64,000 nt of DNA from Streptomyces tauricus (GCF_014650955.1 NZ_BMVY01000002.1:186001-250000), one strand, 5' to 3'; numbered from the stretch's first letter, positions 24,652-32,787 are shown. Numbers and translations: made by a program. Notes: generated by a model not told the origin, from the sequence alone.

Positions 24652-25985
24652 GGGGTCGGTACCTCCTCCTGGGCCCGGTCTGCGGCGTTCGTCCAGCCGG
24701 GGCCGAGTCGAAGTCTCCCCCACGCGTGGTCGTCCAGGGCGGCGAGGCGGTCGGCGTGGGTGCGGGAGGGGGGTGTGCCGAGGTCTCCGGGGACGGTGAG
24801 GGCCGCGGCGGCCATGAGGTGGCCGTGGCGGAGGCGGTGTTTTGCGGGGAGGCCGCGGAGGGTTGCCGAGAGGAAGCCTGCCGCGAAGGCGTCGCCTGCG
24901 CCCACGGGGGCTACTACGTCCACGCTGAGGGCGGGGGCGGTTGTCACGGTGTCGCCCTCGCGTACGGGGTGGGGCGGGGGCGTACCGGGGGGTGTCCGTC
25001 CTCGGTCCGGTGCGGAACAGGGGGCTTTGGAGGGGAGGGCGGTTGACGCACCGGCGCCTGCGGGCGAACACCCCCCGGTACGCCCCCTCGCTTCCGTCGG
25101 CGGGTGCGGGTGCGGGGGCCTCGACGACTCGAAGACCGTGGCGCCCCGGCTGCCGCTCTTGATCACCAGGGTGTGGGGTTCCGGGAGGGCTTCGCGGATG
25201 GCCTCCGGGCCGCCTGTGATGCCCCATGCCTCCTCTGCCTCGTCCTCGCCCACGAAGACCAGGTCCGCGTTTCGGGCCAGCGCCAGGAGGGTGGTGCCCG
25301 CCGTGGTGGCGTCCGGCCAGAGCCCCTCCCGGTAATTGACGTCGAAGGACAGCAAGGGGCGTGTGGGGTGGGGGGCCTGGGTTGGGTGGGGTGCGTGGGT
25401 GGGGTGGGGGGCCTGGGTGGGGTGGGGGGCCTGGGTGGGGTGGGGGGGTTGGGTGGGGTGGGGGGGTTGAGGGGTTGTGAGGGTCTGTAGGAGGGATCTG
25501 CAGGTTTCGGAGAGGGCTGCTGTGATGCCCGAGAGGTGGAGGATCTGCGTCGCTTGGAGGGCGTTCAGGTCGACTGTCGTGGGGGACATCGCTGAGGCCG
25601 CGGAGCCTGTGCGGTAGTACGCCACCTCGTGGGCGTCGGTGGATCTGTCGCCGGCCGTGCGGAAGTAGATGCCTGTGGGGCGGGAGGGGTCGCGTTGTAC
25701 GGCGGAGGTGTCCACGCCGTATGACGCGATCTTCTGCACGAGGTGGTCGCCGAAGCCGTCCGCGCCGACCCTGCTGACCCATCTCGTGGTGTGGCCGGCC
25801 GCTGCCAGGACGCACGCCACGTTGGACTCCGCGCCGCCGATCGCGCGCTCGAACGACGGTACGTCGGCGAGGCTGCCCGGGCAGGAGGGGAGGAACGTGA
25901 CCATGGACTCGCCGAGGGTGACGACCTCCGCCGCGGCCGGAGGGCGCTGGGTGTCGTCGCGTTCGGGGGGTCCGGTGCGGGTCAC
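24648..25985 (-). CDS. PfkB family carbohydrate kinase (KDG-kinase-like) with two repeat insertions
   Basis: 445 aa, about 100 more than usual for this family. N-terminal EVVTLGESMVTFLP, the substrate strand FERAIGGAESNVACVLAAAG and C-terminal DVVAPVGAGDAFAAGFLSAT (anion hole and catalytic Asp) place it among 2-keto-3-deoxygluconate kinases. Two insertions account for the length: a PHPTQA hexapeptide repeat (25360-25473) and a stretch encoded by a 112-bp inverted-repeat element (24976-25087). Both keep the frame. The enzyme would phosphorylate the sugar acid made by the divergent enzymes, giving KDPG. The substrate is inferred from family and context. Confidence 0.85.
   Translation of the reverse strand: MTRTGPPERDDTQRPPAAAEVVTLGESMVTFLPSCPGSLADVPSFERAIGGAESNVACVLAAAGHTTRWVSRVGADGFGDHLVQKIASYGVDTSAVQRDPSRPTGIYFRTAGDRSTDAHEVAYYRTGSAASAMSPTTVDLNALQATQILHLSGITAALSETCRSLLQTLTTPQPPHPTQPPHPTQAPHPTQAPHPTHAPHPTQAPHPTRPLLSFDVNYREGLWPDATTAGTTLLALARNADLVFVGEDEAEEAWGITGGPEAIREALPEPHTLVIKSGSRGATVFESSRPPHPHPPTEARGRTGGCSPAGAGASTALPSKAPCSAPDRGRTPPGTPPPHPVREGDTVTTAPALSVDVVAPVGAGDAFAAGFLSATLRGLPAKHRLRHGHLMAAAALTVPGDLGTPPSRTHADRLAALDDHAWGRLRLGPGWTNAADRAQEEVPTP
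24976..25087. repeat. 112-bp element with 20-bp perfect terminal inverted repeats inside the kinase gene
   Basis: Left end GGGGGCGTACCGGGGGGTGT (24976-24995) and its exact complement at 25068-25087 enclose about 70 bases without coding meaning of their own. The size and structure resemble a non-autonomous MITE-like element. It is translated in frame as a Pro/Gly/Ala-rich insert of the PfkB kinase. Confidence 0.7.
25360..25473. repeat. 18-bp tandem repeat encoding PHPTQA hexapeptides
   Basis: Six near-identical 18-base units (plus strand GGGTGGGGTGGGGGGCCT type) lie inside the kinase gene and encode APHPTQ/PPHPTQ on the minus strand. The unit is a multiple of three, so copy-number changes keep the frame. 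It sits in a loop between the sugar-binding and nucleotide-binding halves. Confidence 0.75.
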
Positions 25986-26074
25986 GGTGGGTGGGGCTCC
26001 TGTCGCTGCCGTGGGTCTGGGCGGCTCCGTTGACCCGGCGTTGGCCGAGATGTTAGACAGCAGTAAGCGTGATA

Positions 26075-26100
26075 CGCAATGGCCGTTGCGGAGGATGCAA
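26075..26100. promoter_or_regulatory. Candidate IclR operator in the divergent gap
   Basis: CGCAATGGCCGTTGCG (26075-26090) is a palindrome of 5-base arms around six bases. A further GCAA at 26097-26100 pairs with the TTGC at 26086-26089, giving three alternating half-sites. It lies between the divergent kinase and deaminase-like genes, 23 bases before the latter start. This position suits the IclR regulator encoded in the cluster. Confidence 0.6.
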
Positions 26101-26122
26101 TGGCCTCTATGAGGGAGGCTTT

Positions 26123-27421
26123 ATGGCCGCCGACTCCGCCTCTGCCAGCGGCAGGGAACGTCTTGCCGCGCTCGCCGACGAGCCCGTCGACCATCGGTTC
26201 AAGGGCCTGCCGCCCGATGCCGAGGGGCTGACCGTCGGCGAGCTGGCCGCCGAGCGCCGCAATCTGTTCAGCGGTGGGTTCACCACGCCGTTGCTCGCCC
26301 TCTCCGCCGAGCGGCTCGAACACAATCTGCGGCTCATGGAGACGTACGCCGAGCGCCATGGTCTGGTGTTCGCACCCCACGGCAAGACCTCCATGGCCCC
26401 TCAGCTCTTCTGGCGGCAGATCGAGCACGGGGCCTGGGGCATCACGCTCGCCGTGCCCCATCAGGTACGGGTGGCCCGCGCCTTCGGTGTCCAGCGGGTC
26501 TTCCTGGCCAATGAGCTGGTCGATCCCGCTGCCCTCGCCTGGGTCGCCGCGCAGCTCTCCGCCGACCCCGCGTTCCGGTTCGTGTGTTACGTCGACTCCG
26601 TGCGGGGTGTCGAGCTGATGGACGCCGCTCTGCGGGGGCTCTCCTCGCGTCCGGTGGACGTCGTCGTCGAGCTCGCGGCGGGTGAGGGTGCCCGGACCGG
26701 GGTGCGGACCGAGGCCGAGTGCGGGGCGGTCGCCGACGCCGTCGCCGGTGTGGACACCCTTCGGTTGGTGGGGGTCGCCGGGTACGAGGGCGAGGTGCCG
26801 GACGCCGATCCCGAGCGGGTGCGGGCCTGGTTGCGGCGGCTCACCGCCCTTGTCGTGGACTTCGACAAGGCGGGGCGTTTTGCCGGGGCGGAGTTGGAGG
26901 AGATCGTGGTGAGTGCGGGGGGCAGCGCCTGGTTCGACGCCGTTGCCGATGTCTTCGCCGAGCTGCCCGCGCTGTCTCTGCCCGCGCTGAAGTTGTTGCG
27001 CTCGGGCGCCTATGTCTCCCATGACGACGGGCACTACCGGGAAGTGACACCCTTCGTCCGGGTTCCGGAGGAGGGTGCTCTGCAGCCCGCCTTCCGGCTC
27101 TGGGCGCAGGTCGTCTCACGGCCCTCGGACGAGCAGGCCTTCGCCAACGCCGGCAAGCGCGATGCCGCGTACGACCTGGATCTGCCCGTGGTGCAGGTCG
27201 TACGGGGAGAGGGTGGTGAGCGGCCGGCGGACGGCATCAGCGTCACCTCCCTGTCCGACCAGCACGCCTGGATCCGTACGGCCGAGGGGACCGGACTGCG
27301 GGTCGGCGACTGGCTGGGCATGGGGCTCTCGCATCCCTGCACCTCGTTCGACAAGTGGCAGCTGATCCCCGTGGTGGAGCAGGACGGCACTGTCGTCGAC
27401 TACGTCCGCACCTACTTCTAG
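26123..27421 (+). CDS. PLP/zinc-dependent D-amino acid deaminase-like protein (D-serine dehydratase/D-threonine aldolase fold)
   Basis: 432 aa from ATG 26123, with GGAGG six bases upstream. The N-terminal alanine-racemase-like barrel holds the PLP lysine K88 in FAPHGKTSMAPQLF. The C-terminal domain has SDQHAWI and SHPCTSF, the His and Cys that bind zinc in DSD1-type enzymes. The family includes D-serine dehydratase, D-threonine aldolase and D-glucosaminate dehydratase-like enzymes. Beside a KDG-type kinase, RidA and an N-deacylase, a role releasing ammonia from a 2-amino sugar acid is attractive. The substrate is inference. It is nine bases upstream of the deacylase gene and co-transcribed. 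Confidence 0.85.
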   Translation: MAADSASASGRERLAALADEPVDHRFKGLPPDAEGLTVGELAAERRNLFSGGFTTPLLALSAERLEHNLRLMETYAERHGLVFAPHGKTSMAPQLFWRQIEHGAWGITLAVPHQVRVARAFGVQRVFLANELVDPAALAWVAAQLSADPAFRFVCYVDSVRGVELMDAALRGLSSRPVDVVVELAAGEGARTGVRTEAECGAVADAVAGVDTLRLVGVAGYEGEVPDADPERVRAWLRRLTALVVDFDKAGRFAGAELEEIVVSAGGSAWFDAVADVFAELPALSLPALKLLRSGAYVSHDDGHYREVTPFVRVPEEGALQPAFRLWAQVVSRPSDEQAFANAGKRDAAYDLDLPVVQVVRGEGGERPADGISVTSLSDQHAWIRTAEGTGLRVGDWLGMGLSHPCTSFDKWQLIPVVEQDGTVVDYVRTYF

Positions 27422-27430
27422 GAGCTCGCC

Positions 27431-29056
27431 ATGCTGGATCTCGTCATCCGTGACGTGGACGTCGTCGACGGCAGCGGAGGTCCCTCCTATCGGGCCGACG
27501 TGGGTGTCGCGGGCGGCCGGATCACCACCGTGGTGCAGGAGGCGGCCGCCGCGGGGTGTCTGCGGCCCGTGGCCCGGCGGGTGGTGGACGCCGAGGGGCT
27601 GGTGCTGGCTCCCGGGTTCATCGACATGCACGCCCACAGCGACCTCGCCCTGCTGCGCGACCCCGATCACAGCGCGAAGGTGGCGCAGGGGGTCACGCTG
27701 GAGGTCATCGGGCAGGACGGGCTGTCGTACGCCCCCGTGGACGACCGCACGCTCGCCGAGGTGCGCCGTGCGATCACCGGCTGGAACGGCAGCGGGGACG
27801 ACATCGACTTCAGCTGGCGGTCCGTGGGTGAGTACCTGGACCGTCTGGACCATGGGTTCGGTGGTGAGGGGATCGCCGTCAACGCCGCCTATCTGATTCC
27901 GCAGGGCGCTGTGCGGATGCTCGCCGTCGGCTGGGACGACCGGGAGGCGACGCCCGAGGAGCTGGACCGGATGCGGCAGCTGGTCGCCGACGGGATGCGT
28001 GAGGGCGCGGTCGGCATGTCGTCGGGGCTCACGTACACGCCCGGCATGTACGCCAAGGACGCCGAGCTGACCGAACTGTGCCGGGTGGTGGCCGAGTACG
28101 ACGGCTACTACTGCCCGCACCACCGGTCGTACGGCGCCGGCGCCCTGGAGGCGTACCGGGAGATGGTGGAACTGACGCGCGAGGCCGGGTGCTCCCTCCA
28201 TCTCGCGCACGCCACCATGAACTTCGGCGTCAACAAGGGGAAGGGCCCTGACCTGCTGGCGCTGCTCGACGAGGCGCTGGCCGGTGGGGCGGACATCTCT
28301 CTCGACACGTATCCGTACACGCCCGGGTGTACGACCCTTGTGGCGATGCTGCCCAGTTGGGCGAGCGAGGGCGGGCCGGAGGCCACCCTGGCCCGGCTGC
28401 GGGACGAGGAGACCGCCGGGCGGATCCGCCACCACCTGGAGGTGGTGGGCTCGGACGGGTGCCATGGCGTGCCCATCGAATGGGACACCATCGAGATCTC
28501 CGGCGTCGCCGATCCGGCGCTCGCGTCCTATGTGGGGCGGACGGTCCAGGAGTCGGCGGACGCGCGTGGCGAGGCGCCGTGGGTGACCGCGCGCCGGCTG
28601 CTGCTCGACGACGGTCTCGGGTCGACGATCCTCCAGCACGTGGGGCACGAGGAGAACGTCCGGACGATCATGCGGCACCGGGTTCACACCGGTGGGTCGG
28701 ACGGCATCCTGCGGGGCGACAAGCCGCATCCGCGGGCGTACGGCACGTTCCCGCAGTACCTCGGGCGGTACGTACGGGAGCTGGGGGTGCTGAGTCTGGA
28801 GGAGTGCGTCGCACATCTGACGTCGCGTCCGGCGGCGCGGCTGCGGCTGGCCGACCGCGGGCTGGTGCGGGAGGGGTACCGGGCGGACCTGGTCCTCTTC
28901 GACCCGGAGACGGTCGCGGCGGGGTCCACCTTCGACGCGCCGCGTACGCTGCCGACCGGTATCCCGCATGTCCTGATCGACGGGCGGTTCGTCGTCGAGG
29001 ACGGGCGGCGGACGGATGTGCTGGCGGGGCGGGCGGTCCGCCGCACCACCGGCTGA
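27431..29056 (+). CDS. N-acyl-D-amino-acid deacylase family amidohydrolase
   Basis: 541 aa. The metal-binding HxH is PGFIDMHAHSD (H67 and H69). Other ligands are in PHHRSYGAGAL (H230/H231), HLAHATMNFG (H260) and HTGGSDGIL (D424). In characterised D-aminoacylases residue 96 is a metal-bridging Cys in a GNCG context; here it is Asp (GQDGLS, D96), so metal content or substrate may differ. The reaction would release a carboxylate (for example acetate) from an N-acylated D-amino acid or amino sugar acid. It is the second gene of the divergent operon. Confidence 0.88.
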   Translation: MLDLVIRDVDVVDGSGGPSYRADVGVAGGRITTVVQEAAAAGCLRPVARRVVDAEGLVLAPGFIDMHAHSDLALLRDPDHSAKVAQGVTLEVIGQDGLSYAPVDDRTLAEVRRAITGWNGSGDDIDFSWRSVGEYLDRLDHGFGGEGIAVNAAYLIPQGAVRMLAVGWDDREATPEELDRMRQLVADGMREGAVGMSSGLTYTPGMYAKDAELTELCRVVAEYDGYYCPHHRSYGAGALEAYREMVELTREAGCSLHLAHATMNFGVNKGKGPDLLALLDEALAGGADISLDTYPYTPGCTTLVAMLPSWASEGGPEATLARLRDEETAGRIRHHLEVVGSDGCHGVPIEWDTIEISGVADPALASYVGRTVQESADARGEAPWVTARRLLLDDGLGSTILQHVGHEENVRTIMRHRVHTGGSDGILRGDKPHPRAYGTFPQYLGRYVRELGVLSLEECVAHLTSRPAARLRLADRGLVREGYRADLVLFDPETVAAGSTFDAPRTLPTGIPHVLIDGRFVVEDGRRTDVLAGRAVRRTTG

Positions 29057-29079
29057 CCGCCCGCCGACCGGGTGGCTGG

Positions 29080-29931
29080 TTACGGCTTGGGCAGGGTGCA
29101 GCCGCTCGCGTTCAGGTCGAGCTTGCTGTCCAGGCCGAAGCAGGCGGGTATCTGGTAGGTCTCCTGGCCGTAGTTGATGCCCGCGCGGACGGTGACGGTG
29201 CCGTTCTGGTCCACCTCGCACGGGTTGTTGTCGGTGCAGCGTCCGCCGTCCTCGTTGCCGGTGTTGTTGACGGCGACGACGTTGCCGGTGGCGTTGTCGA
29301 TCACGGGCGAGCCCGAGGTACCGCCGATGGTCTGGCAGGCGGAGGTGTAGCGGACCGAGTCCTTCCAGGTCCACGCGCCTTCCTTGAGGCGGTAGGCGAA
29401 GCCGTCGATGTTGCAGGCGTACGTGCGCTTCCAGTAGCCGGAGACGACCGTGATGGCGGTGCCGGCGACCGGGTGCGTGTCGTTGAGGGTGAGCGGGCTG
29501 ATGTTGTACGAGCTCTTGATCTGCCCGTAGGTGGTGGTGAGCTGGTAGAGCGAGACGTCCGTGTCGGTCATCGTGGCGTACGTGATCTTGCTGGCGCGCA
29601 GGGTGGCCACGCGGGTGCCGGCGGAGTTCAGGAGGCCGAAGGTGCGGGTGGAGGCCCGGTCGACGATGACCTCGCCGGCGGCGGGGAAACCGGTCTCCAG
29701 GCAGTGGCCGTTCGACATCACCAGCGCCGGGTCGTCGTCCTCGGAGTCGGGGAAGCGCACGACGGAGCCGGAGCAGTTGCTGAGCGAGACGGTGCCGGCG
29801 AAGGTGACGGCCTGGACGGCCGCGGGGGCCTTCGTACCGGTCGAGGTCTCCGTGGCGGCGACCGCCGGGGCTGCCAGGCCCGTCCCCGTGATCATCAGGG
29901 CGCCGAGCGCGGCAAGGAGAGGCTTTTTCAT
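29080..29931 (-). CDS. Secreted trypsin-like serine protease
   Basis: 283 aa from ATG 29931, where the signal peptide KKPLLAALGALMITGTGLAAPAVA begins; an upstream in-frame start lacks sense. The catalytic triad is visible as His in VMSNGHCLETG, Asp in TDTDVSLYQL and Ser in GGTSGSPVIDNATG. The domain follows the S1 family of Streptomyces secreted proteases, without a C-terminal anchor. It converges on the deacylase gene, with 23 bases between the stops. Confidence 0.88.
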   Translation of the reverse strand: MKKPLLAALGALMITGTGLAAPAVAATETSTGTKAPAAVQAVTFAGTVSLSNCSGSVVRFPDSEDDDPALVMSNGHCLETGFPAAGEVIVDRASTRTFGLLNSAGTRVATLRASKITYATMTDTDVSLYQLTTTYGQIKSSYNISPLTLNDTHPVAGTAITVVSGYWKRTYACNIDGFAYRLKEGAWTWKDSVRYTSACQTIGGTSGSPVIDNATGNVVAVNNTGNEDGGRCTDNNPCEVDQNGTVTVRAGINYGQETYQIPACFGLDSKLDLNASGCTLPKP

Positions 29932-30676
29932 GTGGGGGGTCCCCTCTTGTGACGTGAGCGGCCGAAGATCTTCCGACCACTTCCCGTTTTTGTCATGCGC
30001 ATTCTGAAGTCCCACCCGGCAGCCGACAAGAACGCGTTTCCAGCCGGGCCTGGACCGGGGGGGCCGACCCGCACACGAACAGGTGCGGGCGGGTGGGGGT
30101 TGCCCGCGCAGTTCCCCGCGCCCCTTACGGGGCCCGGCCGCACACGAACAGCTGCGGCCCGGCGGGGGTCGGGTGCGCAGTTCCCCGCGCCCCTATCGGG
30201 GCCCGGCTGTGGGCCCCCGAGGACCTGCGCCCCCGAAGGGGCGCGGGGAACTGCGCGGCCAGCACCCACTGGGCCGCCGAGTCATAACGACAGACGGTCA
30301 AGGCGCGGCGGAGGCCCGGGGCCCACCCGAAAGCACGCCACGCCACAAGCCCCCCGAAGGGGCGCGGGGAACTGCGCAGCCAGCACCCACCGGGCCGCAC
30401 AGTCATAACGACGGACAGCCAAGGCGCGGCGGAGGCCCGGGGCCCACCTCGAAACCACGCCACGCCACAAGCCCCCAAGGGGCGCGGGGAACTGCGCGGC
30501 CAGCACCCACCGGGTCGCACCCGCATCGCAACCGCCACCGGCAGCCCCGCAGGGGGCGCGGGGAACGGCGCAGGCCGCCCCCGTCGGCCCGCAGACACAC
30601 ACCCCCGCCCCAGACGGACGTCTCACGTGGCGGAAACACGGCGCGACAACCCCTACCCGCCCGTAAGCTCACGAAC
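29932..30676. repeat. Non-coding repeat array between protease and aminotransferase genes
   Basis: This gap of about 740 bases holds no credible gene. It contains a unit of about 120 bases repeated in tandem (starting near 30235, 30356 and 30477; the third copy is partial), each beginning with GGGGCGCGGGGAACTGCGC. The complement of that 19-mer occurs at 30106-30124 and 30175-30193; the copy at 30175 pairs perfectly with 30238-30256 across 44 bases. A diverged copy lies near 30553. Reading frames crossing it are artefacts of the G+C content. Confidence 0.8.
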
Positions 30677-31888
30677 ATGCAGGTGATCCAGTCGACGAAG
30701 CTCGCCAACGTCTGTTACGAGATCCGGGGTCCGGTCCTAGAGGAGGCGATGCGCCTGGAAGCCGCAGGCCACCGCATCCTCAAGCTGAACACCGGAAACC
30801 CCGCGGCGTTCGGCTTCGAGTGCCCACCGGAGATCCTGGAGGACATCCTCCGCAACGTGTCGTCGGCGCACGGCTACGGAGACGCGAAGGGCCTGCTCGC
30901 GGCCCGCCGCGCCGTGGTCATGCACAACCAGACCCTCGGCATAGAGACGGACGTCGAGCACGTCTTCATCGGCAACGGCGTGTCCGAGCTGATCGTGATG
31001 GCGATGCAGGGCCTGCTGGACGACGGCGACGAGGTCCTCGTACCCGCGCCGGACTACCCCCTGTGGACCGCCGCCGTCTCCCTCTCCGGCGGCACCGCCG
31101 TGCACTACCGCTGCGACGAGCAGTCCGACTGGATGCCCGATCTCGCCGACGTGGAGCGGAAGGTCACCGACCGCACCAAAGCGATCGTGATCATCAACCC
31201 GAACAACCCGACGGGCGCCGTCTACGACGAGGCGATGCTGCGCGGGCTCACGGACATCGCCCGCCGCCACAACCTGCTGGTCTGCTCGGACGAGATCTAC
31301 GACAAGATCCTGTACGACGAGGCCGTGCACACCCCCACCGCCAAGGTCGCCCCCGACCTGCTCACCCTCACCTTCAACGGCATGTCGAAGGCGTACCGAG
31401 TCGCCGGGTACCGGGTGGGCTGGATGGCGATCTCCGGGCCGCGGGCGCACGCCGACTCGTACATCGAGGGGCTGACGATCCTCGCCAACATGCGACTGTG
31501 CGCGAACATGCCCGGTCAGCACGGTGTCGTCGCCGCCCTCAGCGGCCGGCAGACCATCAACGACCTCGTACTGCCGGGTGGGCGGCTGCGCGAACAGCGG
31601 GACGTGGCGCACAAGCTGCTGACCCAGATCCCGGGCGTGACCTGCGTGAAGCCGAAGGGCGCGCTCTATCTCTTCCCGCGCCTCGATCCGAAGGTCTACA
31701 AGATCAAGGACGACCGGCGGATGGTCCTGGACCTGCTGCGCTCCGAGAAGATCATGGTCGTGCAGGGAACGGGCTTCAACTGGCCGGAACCCGACCACTT
31801 CCGGGTCGTCACCCTGCCGACCGCGCGGGATCTGACGGACGCGGTGACCCGGATCGGCAACTTCCTGGACGGGTACGGACAGAACTGA
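30677..31888 (+). CDS. Alanine-type aminotransferase (AlaA-like, class I/II)
   Basis: 403 aa from ATG 30677. The protein begins MQVIQSTKLANVCYEIRGPV, then RILKLNTGNPAAFGFECP, characteristic of AlaA/AlaT pyruvate-glutamate aminotransferases. PLP-fold motifs include NPNNPTGAVYD, CSDEIYDKILYD and the Schiff-base Lys in NGMSKAYRVAGYRVGWM. It should interconvert alanine and pyruvate with glutamate/2-oxoglutarate in the cytoplasm. It lies alone between the repeat array and a small gene behind a palindrome. Confidence 0.9.
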   Translation: MQVIQSTKLANVCYEIRGPVLEEAMRLEAAGHRILKLNTGNPAAFGFECPPEILEDILRNVSSAHGYGDAKGLLAARRAVVMHNQTLGIETDVEHVFIGNGVSELIVMAMQGLLDDGDEVLVPAPDYPLWTAAVSLSGGTAVHYRCDEQSDWMPDLADVERKVTDRTKAIVIINPNNPTGAVYDEAMLRGLTDIARRHNLLVCSDEIYDKILYDEAVHTPTAKVAPDLLTLTFNGMSKAYRVAGYRVGWMAISGPRAHADSYIEGLTILANMRLCANMPGQHGVVAALSGRQTINDLVLPGGRLREQRDVAHKLLTQIPGVTCVKPKGALYLFPRLDPKVYKIKDDRRMVLDLLRSEKIMVVQGTGFNWPEPDHFRVVTLPTARDLTDAVTRIGNFLDGYGQN

Positions 31889-31941
31889 CGCCCGGTCACC
31901 CTGTGTGGCCGACCGGCTCCGCTTTCGGAGTCTGCTCAACT

Positions 31942-31956
31942 TTAGACGAAATCTAA
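31942..31956. promoter_or_regulatory. TTAGA-N5-TCTAA palindrome upstream of a small gene
   Basis: An AT-rich palindrome (TTAGACGAAATCTAA) in otherwise GC-rich sequence lies 42 bases before the ATG at 31998, overlapping probable promoter elements (TAGGAT follows at 31959). Its shape is like Fur/PerR- or DtxR-type metalloregulator boxes, but I cannot name the regulator. Confidence 0.55.
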
Positions 31957-31997
31957 GCTAGGATGGCTTCCTGTCAGAGCACAGGAGGCCATCTCCC

Positions 31998-32435
31998 ATG
32001 TACGAACCGATCCGCACCAAGTCGGTCCACACGATGGCCGGCACCGCCGACTTTCCCCATCGGTCGCGCGAGGAGGAGCTGGACATCCAGCTCGCCGGTC
32101 ACCTGGCGGCACTGCTCGCGGTCACGGACGAACTCCGCGCACTCGAACCGTCCGCCTCCGCCGAGCTGGACGTCGCCGCCGAACGGCTGGCCGAGCAGGT
32201 GACCCGCCTGCGCGGCGGGCGTCCGCCGGTCCGCGCGGCGGTCGCCTCCACCGCCGGTGGAGATCGCGTGCCGCTGAACGTCGGACTGCACCAGCGGGCG
32301 CACGCCCTTGCGGGGCGTGCCCTCGTTGTCGCCGCGTCGCGCGCGGACACGGCGGGAGCGATTCTCGCCGCCGAGCGCATGGATGTGCACGCGGCGGCCG
32401 TCGCCGTCGCGGAGCCGGCGCTCACCGCCCACTGA
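31998..32435 (+). CDS. Small conserved hypothetical protein
   Basis: 145 aa. I do not recognise a characterised family. It begins MYEPIRTKSVHTMAG and is mostly helical and Ala-rich (LDIQLAGHLAALLAVTDELRAL, LHQRAHALAGRALVVAASRADTA), soluble and without signal peptide. The AT-rich palindrome upstream suggests tight regulation, and a strong U-tailed terminator follows, so it is a monocistronic unit. A metal- or redox-responsive role is possible but rests only on the operator shape. Confidence 0.7.
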   Translation: MYEPIRTKSVHTMAGTADFPHRSREEELDIQLAGHLAALLAVTDELRALEPSASAELDVAAERLAEQVTRLRGGRPPVRAAVASTAGGDRVPLNVGLHQRAHALAGRALVVAASRADTAGAILAAERMDVHAAAVAVAEPALTAH

Positions 32436-32530
32436 GGCGGGGCTCCCCCCGGAGCCTCGCCACTCCCCCGATCGGCCCCGGTCCGCGCGCACCCGCAGCG
32501 ACGTGCGGACCGGGCGCCATGCAGGTACGG

Positions 32531-32564
32531 AAGGGCCGCACCCTTGTGGGATGTGGCCCTTTTT
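32531..32564 (+). terminator. Intrinsic terminator with T-run
   Basis: AAGGGCCGCA (32531-32540) pairs with TGTGGCCCTT (32552-32561), allowing one G-U pair, and is followed by TTTT. This is the clearest U-tract terminator in the window and ends the small gene at 31998. Confidence 0.85.
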
Positions 32565-32625
32565 GCGGCCCTTTTGTCGTTGGGGGCGTCCGGTGTTCTC
32601 ACCGTGCGGGCCGGTGGGGCTTGTC

Positions 32626-32644
32626 GCGCAGCTCCCCGCGCCCC
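32626..32644. repeat. Copy of the GCGCAG(T/C)TCCCCGCGCCCC dispersed repeat
   Basis: One-base variant (C for T) of the 19-mer found in the 30-kb repeat array. It lies in the 352-base gap 32436-32787, which otherwise holds only the terminator above and the promoter region of the next gene. Confidence 0.7.
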
Positions 32645-32787
32645 TGTAGAGCCGCTGCCGAGCCCCTGCCGGGGCATTCTCCCCCTAATGGGATGCCGGC
32701 CCTCCGGTTGCGTACTGGGATGGGGTGGTCACCCCTTGTTCATCCGGACAAGCGTGGAACGTTGGATTCCGGGAGCACTCTCCGGGT

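Noticed and set aside
21746..29056. KDPG aldolase or LPMO gene within the sugar-acid cluster
   Set aside because: None of the frames in or near the cluster shows an aldolase Schiff-base motif or an AA10 N-terminal His, so the pathway is incomplete in this window.
30235..30540. CRISPR array
   Set aside because: The repeat unit is about 120 bases without short repeats and unique spacers, and no cas genes are present.
30083..30676. Upstream extension of the aminotransferase frame through the repeat array
   Set aside because: The translated repeat has no homology pattern, and the family begins at MQVIQS at 30677.
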